Notes: generated from the letters alone by a model not told the origin. Positions 9,722 to 17,328 are shown, numbered from the stretch's first letter. The stretch is DNA of 64,000 bases from Streptomyces sp. WMMC500 (GCF_027497195.1 NZ_CP114905.1:3644001-3708000); one strand, 5' to 3'. Program-made: numbers and translations.

Positions 9722-9776
9722 CGCTCCGGGAGAGACGCCCCGGGAGGAAGGCCCCGGGAGGAAGGAGACGGCGGAC

Positions 9777-10166
9777 TTGCCCGCGCCCCCCGCGACCGAG
9801 CACACCCGCGGCGAGGACCGCGTCTTCGGCGCGCTGTCCAGTCCCGTACGGCGCGAGGTGCTGCGACTGCTGCGCGACGAGGGCCCTCAGCCCGTCCAGC
9901 AGTTGGCGGCGCACTTCGACATGCGGCGGCCCAGCCTCTCGGAGCATCTGAAGGTGCTGCGGGAGGCCGGGCTCGTCAGCGAGGAGCGGGCCGGGCGGCA
10001 GCGGATCTACCGGCTGGAGGCGGAGCCGCTGACGGAGGTACGGGACTGGCTGGGGCCGTACGAGCGGTTCTGGCGCGCGAAGCTGGCCGGGCTGGCGGAG
10101 CTGCTGGACGACCTGCCGGAGGCGGACGGCCCGGACCGTACGGGCGACACCGGGGCCGGGGCGTGA
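9777..10166 (+). CDS. ArsR family transcriptional regulator
   Basis: A 129-residue winged-helix repressor: RVFGALSSPVRREVLRLLRDEG, then PVQQLAAHFDMRRPSLSEHLKVLREAGLVSEERAGRQRIYRLEA, the standard ArsR DNA-binding region. No metal-binding Cys pair (CVC) is present, so it belongs to the metal-independent group often paired with SRPBCC proteins. TTG at 9777 is used because GGAG lies 9 bases upstream and no better start exists. The following gene begins within its stop (GTGA). It probably binds the palindrome at 9323-9350. Confidence 0.85.
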   Translation: MPAPPATEHTRGEDRVFGALSSPVRREVLRLLRDEGPQPVQQLAAHFDMRRPSLSEHLKVLREAGLVSEERAGRQRIYRLEAEPLTEVRDWLGPYERFWRAKLAGLAELLDDLPEADGPDRTGDTGAGA

Positions 10167-10690
10167 GCGTCCCCGGCTTTCCCGAGCCCGCGGACCCCAC
10201 CGAGATCCGGCTCGACGCCTTCCTGCCGCATCCGCCCGGCAAGGTGTGGCGGGCCCTGACCGAGCCGGGGCTGCGCGCCCGCTGGCTCATGCCCGGCGAC
10301 TTCCGCCTCGAAGTGGGCCACCGCACCCTCATGCGCTCCCTCCCCCGGCCCGGCACCGGGTTCTCGGGCACGGTGGCGGAGGAGGTCCTCGCGTACGAAC
10401 CGGAGCGGATGCTCCGCGTCCGCTGGACGGACGCGGCGCCCGGGGACGGGGACGGTGCGGCGGACGAGGGCGTGGCCGGGGACGGGGGTGACGCCGCGGG
10501 CGGGGCCGGGGGCGCGGACTGGACGATCACCTGGACCCTCGAACCCGAGGGCCGCGGCACCCGCCTCTTCCTCGTCCACGCCGGCTTCGACCCCGACGAC
10601 CCGCTCCAGCGCCGGGCCCACCGGATCATGGGCGGCGGCTGGTCCTCGCAGGTGCTCCCGGCGCTGGCGGAGCTGCTACGGGAACGGTGA
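10163..10690 (+). CDS. SRPBCC/AHSA1 family protein
   Basis: A 175-residue START/Bet v1-like protein. IRLDAFLPHPPGKVWRALTEPGLRARWLMPGDFRLEVGHR and the ending GGGWSSQVLPALAELL match the AHSA1 group that often accompanies ArsR regulators and may bind a hydrophobic ligand. A Gly/Ala/Asp-rich insertion of about 30 residues (around 93-122) splits two strands of the domain. The GTG overlaps the ArsR stop as GTGA, so the two are translationally coupled. Confidence 0.83.
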   Translation: MSVPGFPEPADPTEIRLDAFLPHPPGKVWRALTEPGLRARWLMPGDFRLEVGHRTLMRSLPRPGTGFSGTVAEEVLAYEPERMLRVRWTDAAPGDGDGAADEGVAGDGGDAAGGAGGADWTITWTLEPEGRGTRLFLVHAGFDPDDPLQRRAHRIMGGGWSSQVLPALAELLRER

Positions 10691-10851
10691 CGGGACGCCG
10701 GAGCCGCGGCCCCGTCCCAGGCCCAGGCCCCGTACTCACTCCCCCGGACCCACCGACGGAGGGCGCACGGCGTTATGGAGGTGAGGGGAGTGCCCCGATC
10801 CCCACCCGGCCCGGAACACCCGCCGCTCGCAGGGCGGTTGTTCCCGAACCG

Positions 10852-10874
10852 GCCGGGCGCCGCTCGCGCCCGGC
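10852..10874. terminator. Bidirectional hairpin between convergent genes
   Basis: An 8-bp stem (GCCGGGCG / CGCCCGGC) with a 7-base loop, placed between the SRPBCC stop at 10690 and the convergent stop at 10877. The rest of the 186-bp gap holds nothing I recognise. Confidence 0.4.
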
Positions 10875-10876
10875 GG

Positions 10877-11548
10877 CTACGCCGTCCCCGTGCGGGCCAC
10901 CGCCGCGACCGCCTCCAGTACCGGGGTGCTGCCGCCGATCAGCTCCAGCGTCAGCCCCACCGTCCCGGGCTCGTCCAGCAGCGCGACCAGCACCGCCGCC
11001 ACGTCGTCGCGCGCGACCTCCGAACGGCCCGTGTGCTCGGCGAGGTTGACCAGGCCGGTGCCCGCGTCGTTCACCAGCCGGCCGGGGCGCAGGATCGTCC
11101 AGTCCAGGCCGGGCCGCGCCCGCACGTACTCGTCCGCGGCGGTCTTCGCCCGCAGGTACGCGGCGAAGACGGGGTCCGCGCCGGACGGCGGCTCGCGGTC
11201 GGCGCCCATGGAGGAGACGACGACGATGCGCCGCACGCCGGCCGCCTCGGCGGCGTCGGCGAAGAGCACGGCGGCGCCGTGGTCGACGGTCCCCTTGCGC
11301 TCCTCGCCGCTGCCGGGCCCCGCGCCGGCGGCGAACACCGCGGCGTCGGCGCCGTCGAGGAGCGGGGCGACCTCGTCGACACCCGCGGACTCCAGGTCGC
11401 AGACGAGGGGTTCGGCACCGACGGCCCGCAGGTCGTCGGCTTGCTCCGAGCGGCGGATGAGCCCCGCGACCGCATCACCCCGGGCGGAGAGCAGCCGCTC
11501 CAGCCGCAGGGCGATCTGACCGTGTCCTCCAGCGATGACGATGCGCAT
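10877..11548 (-). CDS. NAD(P)-binding Rossmann-fold protein
   Basis: A 223-residue atypical short-chain dehydrogenase of the NAD(P)H-binding (YwnB/NmrA-like) group. MRIVIAGGHGQIALRLERLLSARG holds the dinucleotide motif (GGHGQI), VVVSSMGAD the conserved strand, and ILRPGRLVND the C-terminal substrate side. These proteins act as sugar-nucleotide or flavin reductases or as redox sensors. The ATG at 11546-11548 begins directly at the first beta strand. It is monocistronic; the role is unknown. Confidence 0.83.
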   Translation of the reverse strand: MRIVIAGGHGQIALRLERLLSARGDAVAGLIRRSEQADDLRAVGAEPLVCDLESAGVDEVAPLLDGADAAVFAAGAGPGSGEERKGTVDHGAAVLFADAAEAAGVRRIVVVSSMGADREPPSGADPVFAAYLRAKTAADEYVRARPGLDWTILRPGRLVNDAGTGLVNLAEHTGRSEVARDDVAAVLVALLDEPGTVGLTLELIGGSTPVLEAVAAVARTGTA

Positions 11549-11703
11549 GGCTTCGACGGTAACGCCTGACCGCCCACGGCGCGCGCCGCGCGGCGCGCGC
11601 CCCCGCATCCCCCACATCCCCGCACACCCGCCCAAGGGTATGCGGCTCCCCTGACAACGCCTCCGACGGTCGAACACGCGGCCGCGACGCACGCGGCGCC
11701 CCC

Positions 11704-13056
11704 TCACCCCGCCGTAGGCCGCAGGCCCTGCCGCGGCAGGGCCAGGTCCGCCGCGCCGGAGTCGCAGTACTCGCGTACGGCGCTCGTACGGGCCACCACC
11801 CGGCCGCGGTGGATCACGATCCGGCTGTACCCCAGCGACAGCGCACCCGCGACCGAGTCGCCCCGTACCGCCAGCAGTTCAGCCGGATAGCCCGCCGCCA
11901 CCCGTACCTCCGGCAGCCCGAGCACCGCCCGCGCCTGCCCGGCAACCGTCGCGTACGCCGCCGCCGGGTCGGCCTCGCCCGCGGAGGCGAGGAGGTAGGC
12001 GGACTGCAGCGGATCGCCGCGTCCCACGGGGTTCGCGGCATCGCGTACGGCGCCGCTCCCCGCGGCGACGCGCACGCCGGCGGCGCGCAGCAGCCGCACG
12101 GGGGCGTACGCCAACGGCCGTGCGCCTGCACCGCGCGCCGCACCGCAGTCCCCCTGCGGCAGACACACCACCGCCACCCCCGCACCGGCCAACCGCTCCG
12201 CCACCCCCGCCGCCGTCTCGTACGGCATCCGCGCCAGCCCGCCGCACGGCCCGACGGCCACCGCGGACCGCAGCTCGGCGGCCACCGCCGCCACCCGGTC
12301 GAGCCGTGCGGGGTCCGCACCGTCGCAGTGCAGGTCGACCGCGCACCCGTACTCCGCGGCGACCCGCAGCACGGCGTCCGTGTAGCCCACCGGGTCCGGG
12401 TCCAGGTCCGGGCAGCCGCCGACCGCGGTGGCGCCCATGGCGACGGCGTCGCGCAGCAGCGACCTGCCCCGGGCCCCCGCGACGCCGGTCAGCACCGGGG
12501 CCGCCGCCACCGCCGCGACGTCGGCGAGGCCGCGCAGCGCGGCGCGGGCGGCGAGCACGGCGCGGAGGTTGCCGAGCCCCGCGGCGCCGCCGATACGTAC
12601 GTGCGTACGCACGGCGGTGGCGCCGTGCCCGAGTTGGAGGAGGGCGGCCTCGACGGCTCGCCGCTGCACGTCGGCGACGGCGGCCTCGGAAGCCCCGGCA
12701 ACACCACTCCCACTCCCCGCATCACCCGCACCACCCGGGCCTCCCGCGCCACCGACACCTCCCGAGCCACCCGAGGTGCCCGAGCCACCCGCCCCGGTCA
12801 GCGCCGTGTCCAGGTGCGCATGCGCCTCCACCGGCGCCGGCAGCAGCAGGTACCCGTCGAGATCCACCCGCGCCCCGCACCCGCCCGCCTCCCCCGCCAG
12901 GCTGCCCGCCGTTCCCACCGCCAGGATCCGGCCGTCCCCGAGCCGTACGTCCACCGTCCTGCCGTCCGCGAGCCGCGCGCCGCACAGCACCGGTGTTCCG
13001 TCACCGCCCGGGGCGGATCCGTGCCGGGGGTACTGCGGAGGGCTGCTGGCACGCAT
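11704..13056 (-). CDS. Degenerate cytosine-deaminase-like amidohydrolase
   Basis: 450 residues with the amidohydrolase fold: a small beta domain (PVLCGARLADGRTVDVRLGDGRILAVG), then a TIM barrel. The first metal motif HAHLD (His79, His81) and a later His243 (LHCDG) are present. Compared from memory with E. coli CodA, the catalytic Glu after HCD is Gly246, the active-site His is Pro270 (VGPCGGLA) and the metal Asp is Gly335 (AGSGAVRD). A Gly/Ser-rich insertion follows HLD (about 86-125). CAGGAG lies 5 bases before the ATG. It is probably catalytically inactive or has a changed chemistry. Confidence 0.75.
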   Translation of the reverse strand: MRASSPPQYPRHGSAPGGDGTPVLCGARLADGRTVDVRLGDGRILAVGTAGSLAGEAGGCGARVDLDGYLLLPAPVEAHAHLDTALTGAGGSGTSGGSGGVGGAGGPGGAGDAGSGSGVAGASEAAVADVQRRAVEAALLQLGHGATAVRTHVRIGGAAGLGNLRAVLAARAALRGLADVAAVAAAPVLTGVAGARGRSLLRDAVAMGATAVGGCPDLDPDPVGYTDAVLRVAAEYGCAVDLHCDGADPARLDRVAAVAAELRSAVAVGPCGGLARMPYETAAGVAERLAGAGVAVVCLPQGDCGAARGAGARPLAYAPVRLLRAAGVRVAAGSGAVRDAANPVGRGDPLQSAYLLASAGEADPAAAYATVAGQARAVLGLPEVRVAAGYPAELLAVRGDSVAGALSLGYSRIVIHRGRVVARTSAVREYCDSGAADLALPRQGLRPTAG

Positions 13057-13160
13057 GTGACTCCTGCGGGCAGGTCAGGGCAAACATCCCCGATGTGAGC
13101 AAAGTCGCATAGTCAAGATCGGAAATCATCAGAAGACCACGCCGGGCCGGATCGCACCGA

Positions 13161-13224
13161 ATCGGACGTGATCAGGCGAGACATAGTCCGACCAGGGCAG
13201 ACCATCCCGGATCGGACGTGATCA
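13161..13224. repeat. 14-bp direct repeat, 50-bp period
   Basis: ATCGGACGTGATCA occurs exactly at 13161-13174 and 13211-13224. Both copies are preceded by CCG plus a purine. GATC is common, but a perfect 14-mer repeated within 64 bp is unlikely by chance. It could be a paired operator site; no cognate regulator is identified. Confidence 0.55.
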
Positions 13225-13365
13225 AACGGCGCGCACGAGCCTAGGCGGGGCGGGCGCGTACGCGGCGGAGGAGGGGATAAGTCGTATCGGCGTGGCAACC
13301 GGCAGGTCCGCCCACCGGCGGTGATCGGCACGCGCCGGCGAGCGCGATCAAGGGCGGGTTACTGA

Positions 13366-13395
13366 TTTCACCTTCGGCCGCTCAGCGTGTAGTGT
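13366..13395 (+). promoter_or_regulatory. Candidate promoter of the tRNA-Thr/tRNA-Met/rpmG unit
   Basis: TTTCAC (13366-13371), an 18-bp spacer, then TAGTGT (13390-13395) gives a sigma-70-type promoter that would start transcription about 5 bases before tRNA-Thr. The -35 is a weak match. Confidence 0.35.
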
Positions 13396-13406
13396 CTTCA
13401 TCGCTC

Positions 13407-13479
13407 GCCCCAATAGCTCAGTCGGCAGAGCGTCTCCATGGTAAGGAGAAGGTCAACGGTTCGATTCCGTTTTGGGGCT
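13407..13479 (+). tRNA. tRNA-Thr (GGT anticodon)
   Basis: 73 nt fold as a full cloverleaf: acceptor stem GCCCCAA (13407-13413) with TTGGGGC (13472-13478) and discriminator T; D arm GCTC/GAGC; anticodon stem TCTCC/GGAGA with loop ATGGTAA, anticodon GGT at 13440-13442; T arm with GGTTCGATTCC. The CCA end is not encoded. Confidence 0.95.
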
Positions 13480-13525
13480 CTGATGCGGTTCGCACCTCGC
13501 TACCCTGGGAGGGGCAGAGCATCGC

Positions 13526-13598
13526 AGCGGTGTAGCTCAGTCGGTAGAGCAAGCGGCTCATAATCGCTGTGTCACCGGTTCAAGTCCGGTCACCGCTA
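13526..13598 (+). tRNA. tRNA-Met (CAT anticodon), elongator
   Basis: 73 nt: acceptor stem AGCGGTG (13526-13532) pairs with CACCGCT, discriminator A; anticodon loop CTCATAA gives CAT at 13559-13561; T arm GGTTCAAGTCC. The A-T first acceptor pair and sequence differ from an initiator tRNA, which normally lacks a pair at 1-72 and has three G-C pairs under the anticodon loop. CCA is not encoded. It lies 46 bp after tRNA-Thr. Confidence 0.93.
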
Positions 13599-13607
13599 CT
13601 CACCTCA

Positions 13608-13645
13608 AGTAGCCGATTGCAGGCTCGGACCTTCGATCGGCTACT
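13608..13645 (+). terminator. Hairpin between tRNA-Met and rpmG
   Basis: A perfect 10-bp stem, AGTAGCCGAT / ATCGGCTACT, with an 18-base loop, followed by CTTTCTG. It lies 9 bp after the tRNA. It may end tRNA transcription, guide 3' processing, or act as an attenuator before rpmG, which starts 41 bp later. Confidence 0.5.
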
Positions 13646-13686
13646 CTTTCTGCGTTGAACATGTCCGTCCGTCAAGGAGCACTCAC

Positions 13687-13851
13687 GTGGCTGCCACAGA
13701 CGTCCGCCCGAAGATCACGCTGGCCTGCGTGGAGTGCAAGGAGCGGAACTACATCACCAAGAAGAACCGGCGTAACAACCCGGACCGTCTTGAGATGAAG
13801 AAGCACTGCCCTCGCTGCAACGCCCACACGGCGCACCGCGAGACCCGCTGA
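13687..13851 (+). CDS. rpmG: 50S ribosomal protein L33, zinc-ribbon form
   Basis: A complete 54-residue L33: [31 protein letters not shown]...[20 protein letters not shown]. Both CxxC pairs (Cys14/17 and Cys41/44) are present, so this is the zinc-containing C+ paralogue, which in Streptomyces coexists with a Cys-free copy elsewhere. AAGGAG sits 7 bases before the GTG start. It follows the two tRNA genes and has its own strong terminator. Confidence 0.97.
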   Translation: MAATDVRPKITLACVECKERNYITKKNRRNNPDRLEMKKHCPRCNAHTAHRETR

Positions 13852-13863
13852 ACGCAGGCCATC

Positions 13864-13895
13864 GAACCCCTCGTCCCGCCCGGGACGGGGGGTTC
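13864..13895 (+). terminator. rpmG terminator
   Basis: A 14-bp stem, GAACCCCTCGTCCC with GGGACGGGGGGTTC (one T-G wobble), and a 4-base loop, 12 bp after the rpmG stop. It is a strong intrinsic-type hairpin without a long T tract. The following 190 bp to the next gene contain nothing recognisable. Confidence 0.75.
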
Positions 13896-14088
13896 GCCGC
13901 GCTTCACCCCGCACCGCACTCCCGCATCCGCGCCCGCCCCCGGCCGCACGCGCCGGGCGCCCAAGCTCAGCGCCCACACCCCGCACCCGCGCCGAGCGCC
14001 GCACGCCCGCGCCCGGGCGCCCCGCCCCGCCCCGGTCCCGTACGCCACGGCTAGGGTGGGGCCCGCCGCTGGCGCGACAGGAGGGTTC

Positions 14089-14541
14089 ATGCCGCTCGAT
14101 CAGTCCTTCGTGGGCCGGAGTTATCCGCCCACCGCCCCCTATGAGGTGGGCCGGGAGAAGATCCGCGAGTTCGCGGAGGCGGTGGGCGACACCAACCCCG
14201 CGTACACCGACCCGGAGGCTGCCAAGGCCCTGGGCCACCCCGACGTGATCGCGCCGCCGACGTTCGTGTTCGCGATCGCGTTCCGGGCGGCGGGCCAGGT
14301 GATCGCGGACCCGCAGTTGGGGCTGGACTACAGCCGCGTCGTGCACGGGGACCAGAAGTTCGCGTACAGCCGTCCGGTACGGGCCGGCGACCGGCTCTCC
14401 GTGACGTCGACGATCGAGGCGATCAAGTCGATGGCCGGGAACGACATCATGGACGTGCGCGGCGACGTCCGTGACGAGGCGGGCGAGCACGTGGTGACGA
14501 CGATCATCAAGCTGGTGGCCCGCGCCGCCGAGGAGGGCTGA
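14089..14541 (+). CDS. MaoC-type dehydratase subunit, HadA-like
   Basis: A 150-residue protein with the FAS1-dehydratase/MaoC N-terminal domain: SYPPTAPYEVGREKIREFAEAVGDTNPAYTD, then PPTFVFAIAF and VVHGDQKFAYSRPVRAGD. This hot-dog subunit lacks the catalytic Asp-x4-His of hydratase 2 enzymes and, in mycobacterial HadAB, pairs with a catalytic partner to dehydrate 3-hydroxyacyl-ACP. The partner is encoded 6 bp downstream. GGAGGG precedes the ATG by 6 bases. The physiological chain length in this organism is unknown. Confidence 0.85.
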   Translation: MPLDQSFVGRSYPPTAPYEVGREKIREFAEAVGDTNPAYTDPEAAKALGHPDVIAPPTFVFAIAFRAAGQVIADPQLGLDYSRVVHGDQKFAYSRPVRAGDRLSVTSTIEAIKSMAGNDIMDVRGDVRDEAGEHVVTTIIKLVARAAEEG

Positions 14542-14547
14542 GGGCCG

Positions 14548-14982
14548 ATGGTGGCGAAGGTGGCGTACGACGCCGTCGAGGCCGGCACGGAGCTGCCGGC
14601 CCAGTCGTTCCCGGTGACCCGCGAGACGCTGGTGCGCTACGCGGGCGCGTCCGGGGACTTCAACCCGATCCACTGGAACGAGCGGTTCGCCAGGGAGGTC
14701 GGGCTGCCGGACGTGATCGCGCACGGGATGTTCACGATGGCCGAGGCGATCCGGGTGGTCACGGACTGGGTGGGCGACCCGGGCGCGGTGGTGGACTACG
14801 GCGTGCGGTTCACCAAGCCGGTCGTGGTGCCGGACGACGGCGTGGGCGCGGTGATCGAGGTTTCGGGGAAGGTCGCGCAGAAGCTGGACGACGAGGCGCG
14901 TACGGTCCGGGTGGACCTGACGGCGACGAGCGGCGGGCAGAAGGTGCTGGGGATGTCGCGGGCCGTGGTCCGGCTGGCGTAG
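14548..14982 (+). CDS. MaoC-type dehydratase, HadB-like catalytic subunit
   Basis: A 144-residue hot-dog hydratase with the hydratase-2 motif YAGASGDFNPIHWNE...VIAHGMFTMA: catalytic Asp and His (DFNPIH) and the GM-loop are all present. In mycobacteria the homologue dehydrates 3-hydroxyacyl-ACP in type II fatty acid or mycolate synthesis; Streptomyces makes no mycolates, so fatty-acid synthesis or polyketide-related dehydration is more likely. It is in one operon with the HadA-like subunit. Confidence 0.87.
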   Translation: MVAKVAYDAVEAGTELPAQSFPVTRETLVRYAGASGDFNPIHWNERFAREVGLPDVIAHGMFTMAEAIRVVTDWVGDPGAVVDYGVRFTKPVVVPDDGVGAVIEVSGKVAQKLDDEARTVRVDLTATSGGQKVLGMSRAVVRLA

Positions 14983-15055
14983 GCGGCCGTGCCGTACGGC
15001 GCGCGCCGCCCGCCCCTGCGGCACACCACCCGTACTACTGCCCTCGGAGCCCCGC

Positions 15056-15088
15056 TTGACAAGTTAGTGATTGGCCAATAACTTACTT
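15056..15088 (+). promoter_or_regulatory. TetR gene promoter overlapped by its operator
   Basis: TTGACA (15056-15061), a 17-bp spacer, TAACTT (15079-15084): a near-consensus sigma-70 promoter whose start falls at the ATG at 15092. The region 15061-15088 is a 14 + 14 bp near-palindrome (AAGTTAGTGATTGG / CCAATAACTTACTT, 12 of 14 pairs). A bound dimer would cover the whole promoter, so autorepression is expected. Confidence 0.75.
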
Positions 15089-15091
15089 CCC

Positions 15092-15658
15092 ATGGTGAGG
15101 ATGAGCGCAGAGGAGCGGCGCGAGAGCGTCATCCGCGCAGCGATCACGGAGTTCGGCCGGGGTGGTTACCACGGCACGTCCACCGAGTCGATCGCCAAGC
15201 GGGTCGGCGTCTCACAGCCGTACCTCTTCCGCCTCTTCCCCAACAAGCGCGCCATCTTCCTCGCCGCGGCCCTCCGCTGCGTCGAGGACACCGGCGCGGT
15301 GATGCACGACGCCGCCGAGGGCCTGTCGCCGGAGGAGGCGCACAAGGCGGTGGCCGTCGCGTACCAGCGGTTGCTGGAGGACCGCGACCTGCTGCTGATG
15401 CAGATGCAGATGTACGTCGCGGTGGCCTCGGCCGAGGCGGCCGGCGACCACGAGTTCGGCAAGCCGATCCGGGCCGCCTGGTCCGAGCACTTCTACGACT
15501 TCGCGCTGCTGACGTTCGAGGGGGACGTGGAGGAGGCGACCACCTTCCTCGCCTTCGGGATGCTGATCAACACCTTCGTCGCCCTCGGCTACCCGCCGAA
15601 GGGCCGGGTGTGGGACGGCTTCTGGCCCGAGACCCAGCCGCGCACGCACCCTTCGTAA
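15092..15658 (+). CDS. TetR family regulator
   Basis: A 188-residue repressor: helix-turn-helix in VIRAAITEFGRGGYHGTSTESIAKRVGVSQPYLFRLFPNKRAIFLAA, then an all-helical ligand domain. The ATG at 15092 was chosen because the -10 box ends 7 bases before it (leaderless mRNA); an upstream TTG at 15071 would lie inside the operator. The pump gene 77 bp downstream carries a related operator, so the protein probably represses both itself and the pump until a drug binds. Confidence 0.88.
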   Translation: MVRMSAEERRESVIRAAITEFGRGGYHGTSTESIAKRVGVSQPYLFRLFPNKRAIFLAAALRCVEDTGAVMHDAAEGLSPEEAHKAVAVAYQRLLEDRDLLLMQMQMYVAVASAEAAGDHEFGKPIRAAWSEHFYDFALLTFEGDVEEATTFLAFGMLINTFVALGYPPKGRVWDGFWPETQPRTHPS

Positions 15659-15700
15659 CCCCCGCGATCCCGCACGCCCGCGCACACGCACGCCCGCGAA

Positions 15701-15718
15701 AGTTATTGACTGATAACT
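15701..15718. promoter_or_regulatory. Second TetR-type operator, before the DHA2 pump
   Basis: AGTTAT-TGACTG-ATAACT, an inverted repeat 18 bp upstream of the pump ATG. It shares both half-sites with the palindrome at 15061-15088 (AGTTA, TGA, TG ... ATAACT) but has a 4-bp shorter centre. Confidence 0.6.
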
Positions 15719-15735
15719 AATCCGGAGGCCACACC

Positions 15736-17190
15736 ATGCCCGCCCCAGCCCGCACCGGCGGCGACAACAGCCGCTTCGGCCCCACCTTCTGGGCCCTGCT
15801 CCTCACCAGCCTCGCCAGCTTCATGGGCGCGCTCGACAACCTCGTCGTCACCACCGCACTCCCCGCCCTCCGCGACGACCTCGGCGGCGGCATGGAGGAC
15901 CTGGAGTGGACGGTCAGCGCGTACACGCTCACCTTCGCCGTCCTCCTCATGCTCGGCGCCTCCCTCGGCGACCGCTTCGGGCGCCGCCGGATGTTCGCCG
16001 TCGGCATCGGCATCTTCACCGCCGCCTCCGCCGCCGCCGCGCTCTCCACCGGCATCGACGGCCTCGTCGCCGCCCGCGCCGTGCAGGGCGTCGGCGCCGC
16101 CCTGCTGATGCCGCTGTCGCTGACCCTGCTCTCCGCCGCCGTACCGGCCGCGCGCCGCGGCATGGCGCTCGGCGTCTGGGGCGCGGTGCAGGGCCTGGCC
16201 GTCGCGTCCGGGCCGCTGGTCGGCGGGGCGCTCACCGAGCACATCTCGTGGCACTGGATCTTCTGGCTGAACGTGCCCGTCGGCCTCGCCCTCATCCCGC
16301 TGGTCCGGCTGCGGCTGGCCGAGAGCCACGGCCCCAACGACCGCCTCGACATCCCCGGCACCGTGCTCGCCAGCACCGCCCTCTTCGGCCTCGTCTACGC
16401 CCTCGTCCGCGGCAACGCCGACGGCTGGACCGCCGGGCCCGTCCTCGCCGGGCTGATCGCCGCGCCGGTGCTGCTGACCGCCTTCGTCGCGTACGAGCTG
16501 CGCGCCCGGAACCCCATGCTGCCCATGCGCCTCTTCCGCAACCGCAGCTTCAGCGCCGTCAACGCGGCGAGCGTGCTGATGTTCCTCGGGATGTTCGGCT
16601 CGATCTTCCTGCTCAGCCAGTTCCTCCAGGAGGTCGGCGGCTACTCGCCGCTGGAGGCCGGCCTGCGCATGCTGCCCTGGACCGCGATGCCGCTGGTCGT
16701 CACCCCGATCGCCGGCGCGCTCTCCGACCGCATCGGCGGCCGGCCGATCATCGCCGCCGGTCTCGCGCTGCAGGCGGTGGGGCTGGCCCTCTGGGCGGTG
16801 GCGGTCGAGGTCGGCTTCTCGTACGGCGCGATCCTGCCCGCGCTGACGGTCAGCGGCGTGGGCATGGCGATGTACTTCGCGCCCTCCGCGAACGTCGTCC
16901 TGTCCAGCGTCGCCCCCGAGGAGCAGGGCATCGCGTCGGGCGCGAACAACGCCATGCGCGAGCTGGGCGGCGCGCTGGGCATCGCGGTGCTGGCGGCGGT
17001 CTTCTCCGCCCAGGGCGGCTACGAGACCGGGCAGAGCTTCGTCGACGGCCTGACGCCGGCGCTGTGGGTCGGCGCGGCGGGCGTGGGCCTGGGCACGGTG
17101 ACCGCGCTGCTCATCCACGGGCACCGCAGGCAGGCGGCGGTGGTCGCCGAGGCGCCCCTGGTGGAGGACCGCACCCCGGTCGGCGTCTGA
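15736..17190 (+). CDS. MFS drug transporter, DHA2 (EmrB/QacA) family
   Basis: 484 residues with about 14 membrane helices. SLASFMGALDNLVVTTALPALRDDLGG is the DHA2 start motif (D-x-T/V-V-x-x-A-L-P), followed by GASLGDRFGRRRMF (motif A) and GPLVGGALTEHISWHWIFWLNVPVGL (motif C with the WRWIF-like turn). It would export cationic or hydrophobic drugs by proton antiport. GGAGG lies 9 bases before the ATG. It is controlled by the adjacent TetR gene through the operator at 15701-15718. Confidence 0.9.
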   Translation: MPAPARTGGDNSRFGPTFWALLLTSLASFMGALDNLVVTTALPALRDDLGGGMEDLEWTVSAYTLTFAVLLMLGASLGDRFGRRRMFAVGIGIFTAASAAAALSTGIDGLVAARAVQGVGAALLMPLSLTLLSAAVPAARRGMALGVWGAVQGLAVASGPLVGGALTEHISWHWIFWLNVPVGLALIPLVRLRLAESHGPNDRLDIPGTVLASTALFGLVYALVRGNADGWTAGPVLAGLIAAPVLLTAFVAYELRARNPMLPMRLFRNRSFSAVNAASVLMFLGMFGSIFLLSQFLQEVGGYSPLEAGLRMLPWTAMPLVVTPIAGALSDRIGGRPIIAAGLALQAVGLALWAVAVEVGFSYGAILPALTVSGVGMAMYFAPSANVVLSSVAPEEQGIASGANNAMRELGGALGIAVLAAVFSAQGGYETGQSFVDGLTPALWVGAAGVGLGTVTALLIHGHRRQAAVVAEAPLVEDRTPVGV

Positions 17191-17199
17191 TCCGGACCC

Positions 17200-17233
17200 G
17201 GGCTGCCCCGCGCCGCACGGCGCGGGGCAGCCC
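17200..17233 (+). terminator. Terminator of the TetR/DHA2 unit
   Basis: A perfect 16-bp G/C stem (GGGCTGCCCCGCGCCG and its complement) with a 2-base loop, 9 bp after the pump stop codon. Confidence 0.8.
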
Positions 17234-17328
17234 CGTCCCGTACGCGCCGCGTTTCCGCCCCGGCGCCTCGCGGCCGATACTGGTCCTGACGGGCCGCGTC
17301 GACGCAGATCCCGGAAGAGGTGCCGATC

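Larger units (their letters stand above)
13057..13406. other. 350-bp non-coding region before the tRNA genes
   Basis: No credible gene. It contains two copies of ATCGGACGTGATCA (13161-13174 and 13211-13224) spaced 50 bp start to start and, near its right end, a tRNA promoter candidate. The left part must carry the amidohydrolase promoter; no clear -35/-10 pair was found there. Confidence 0.5.

Noticed and set aside
13407..13598. An integration (att) site at the tRNA genes
   Set aside because: No integrase, no repeated tRNA 3' end and no mobile genes nearby.
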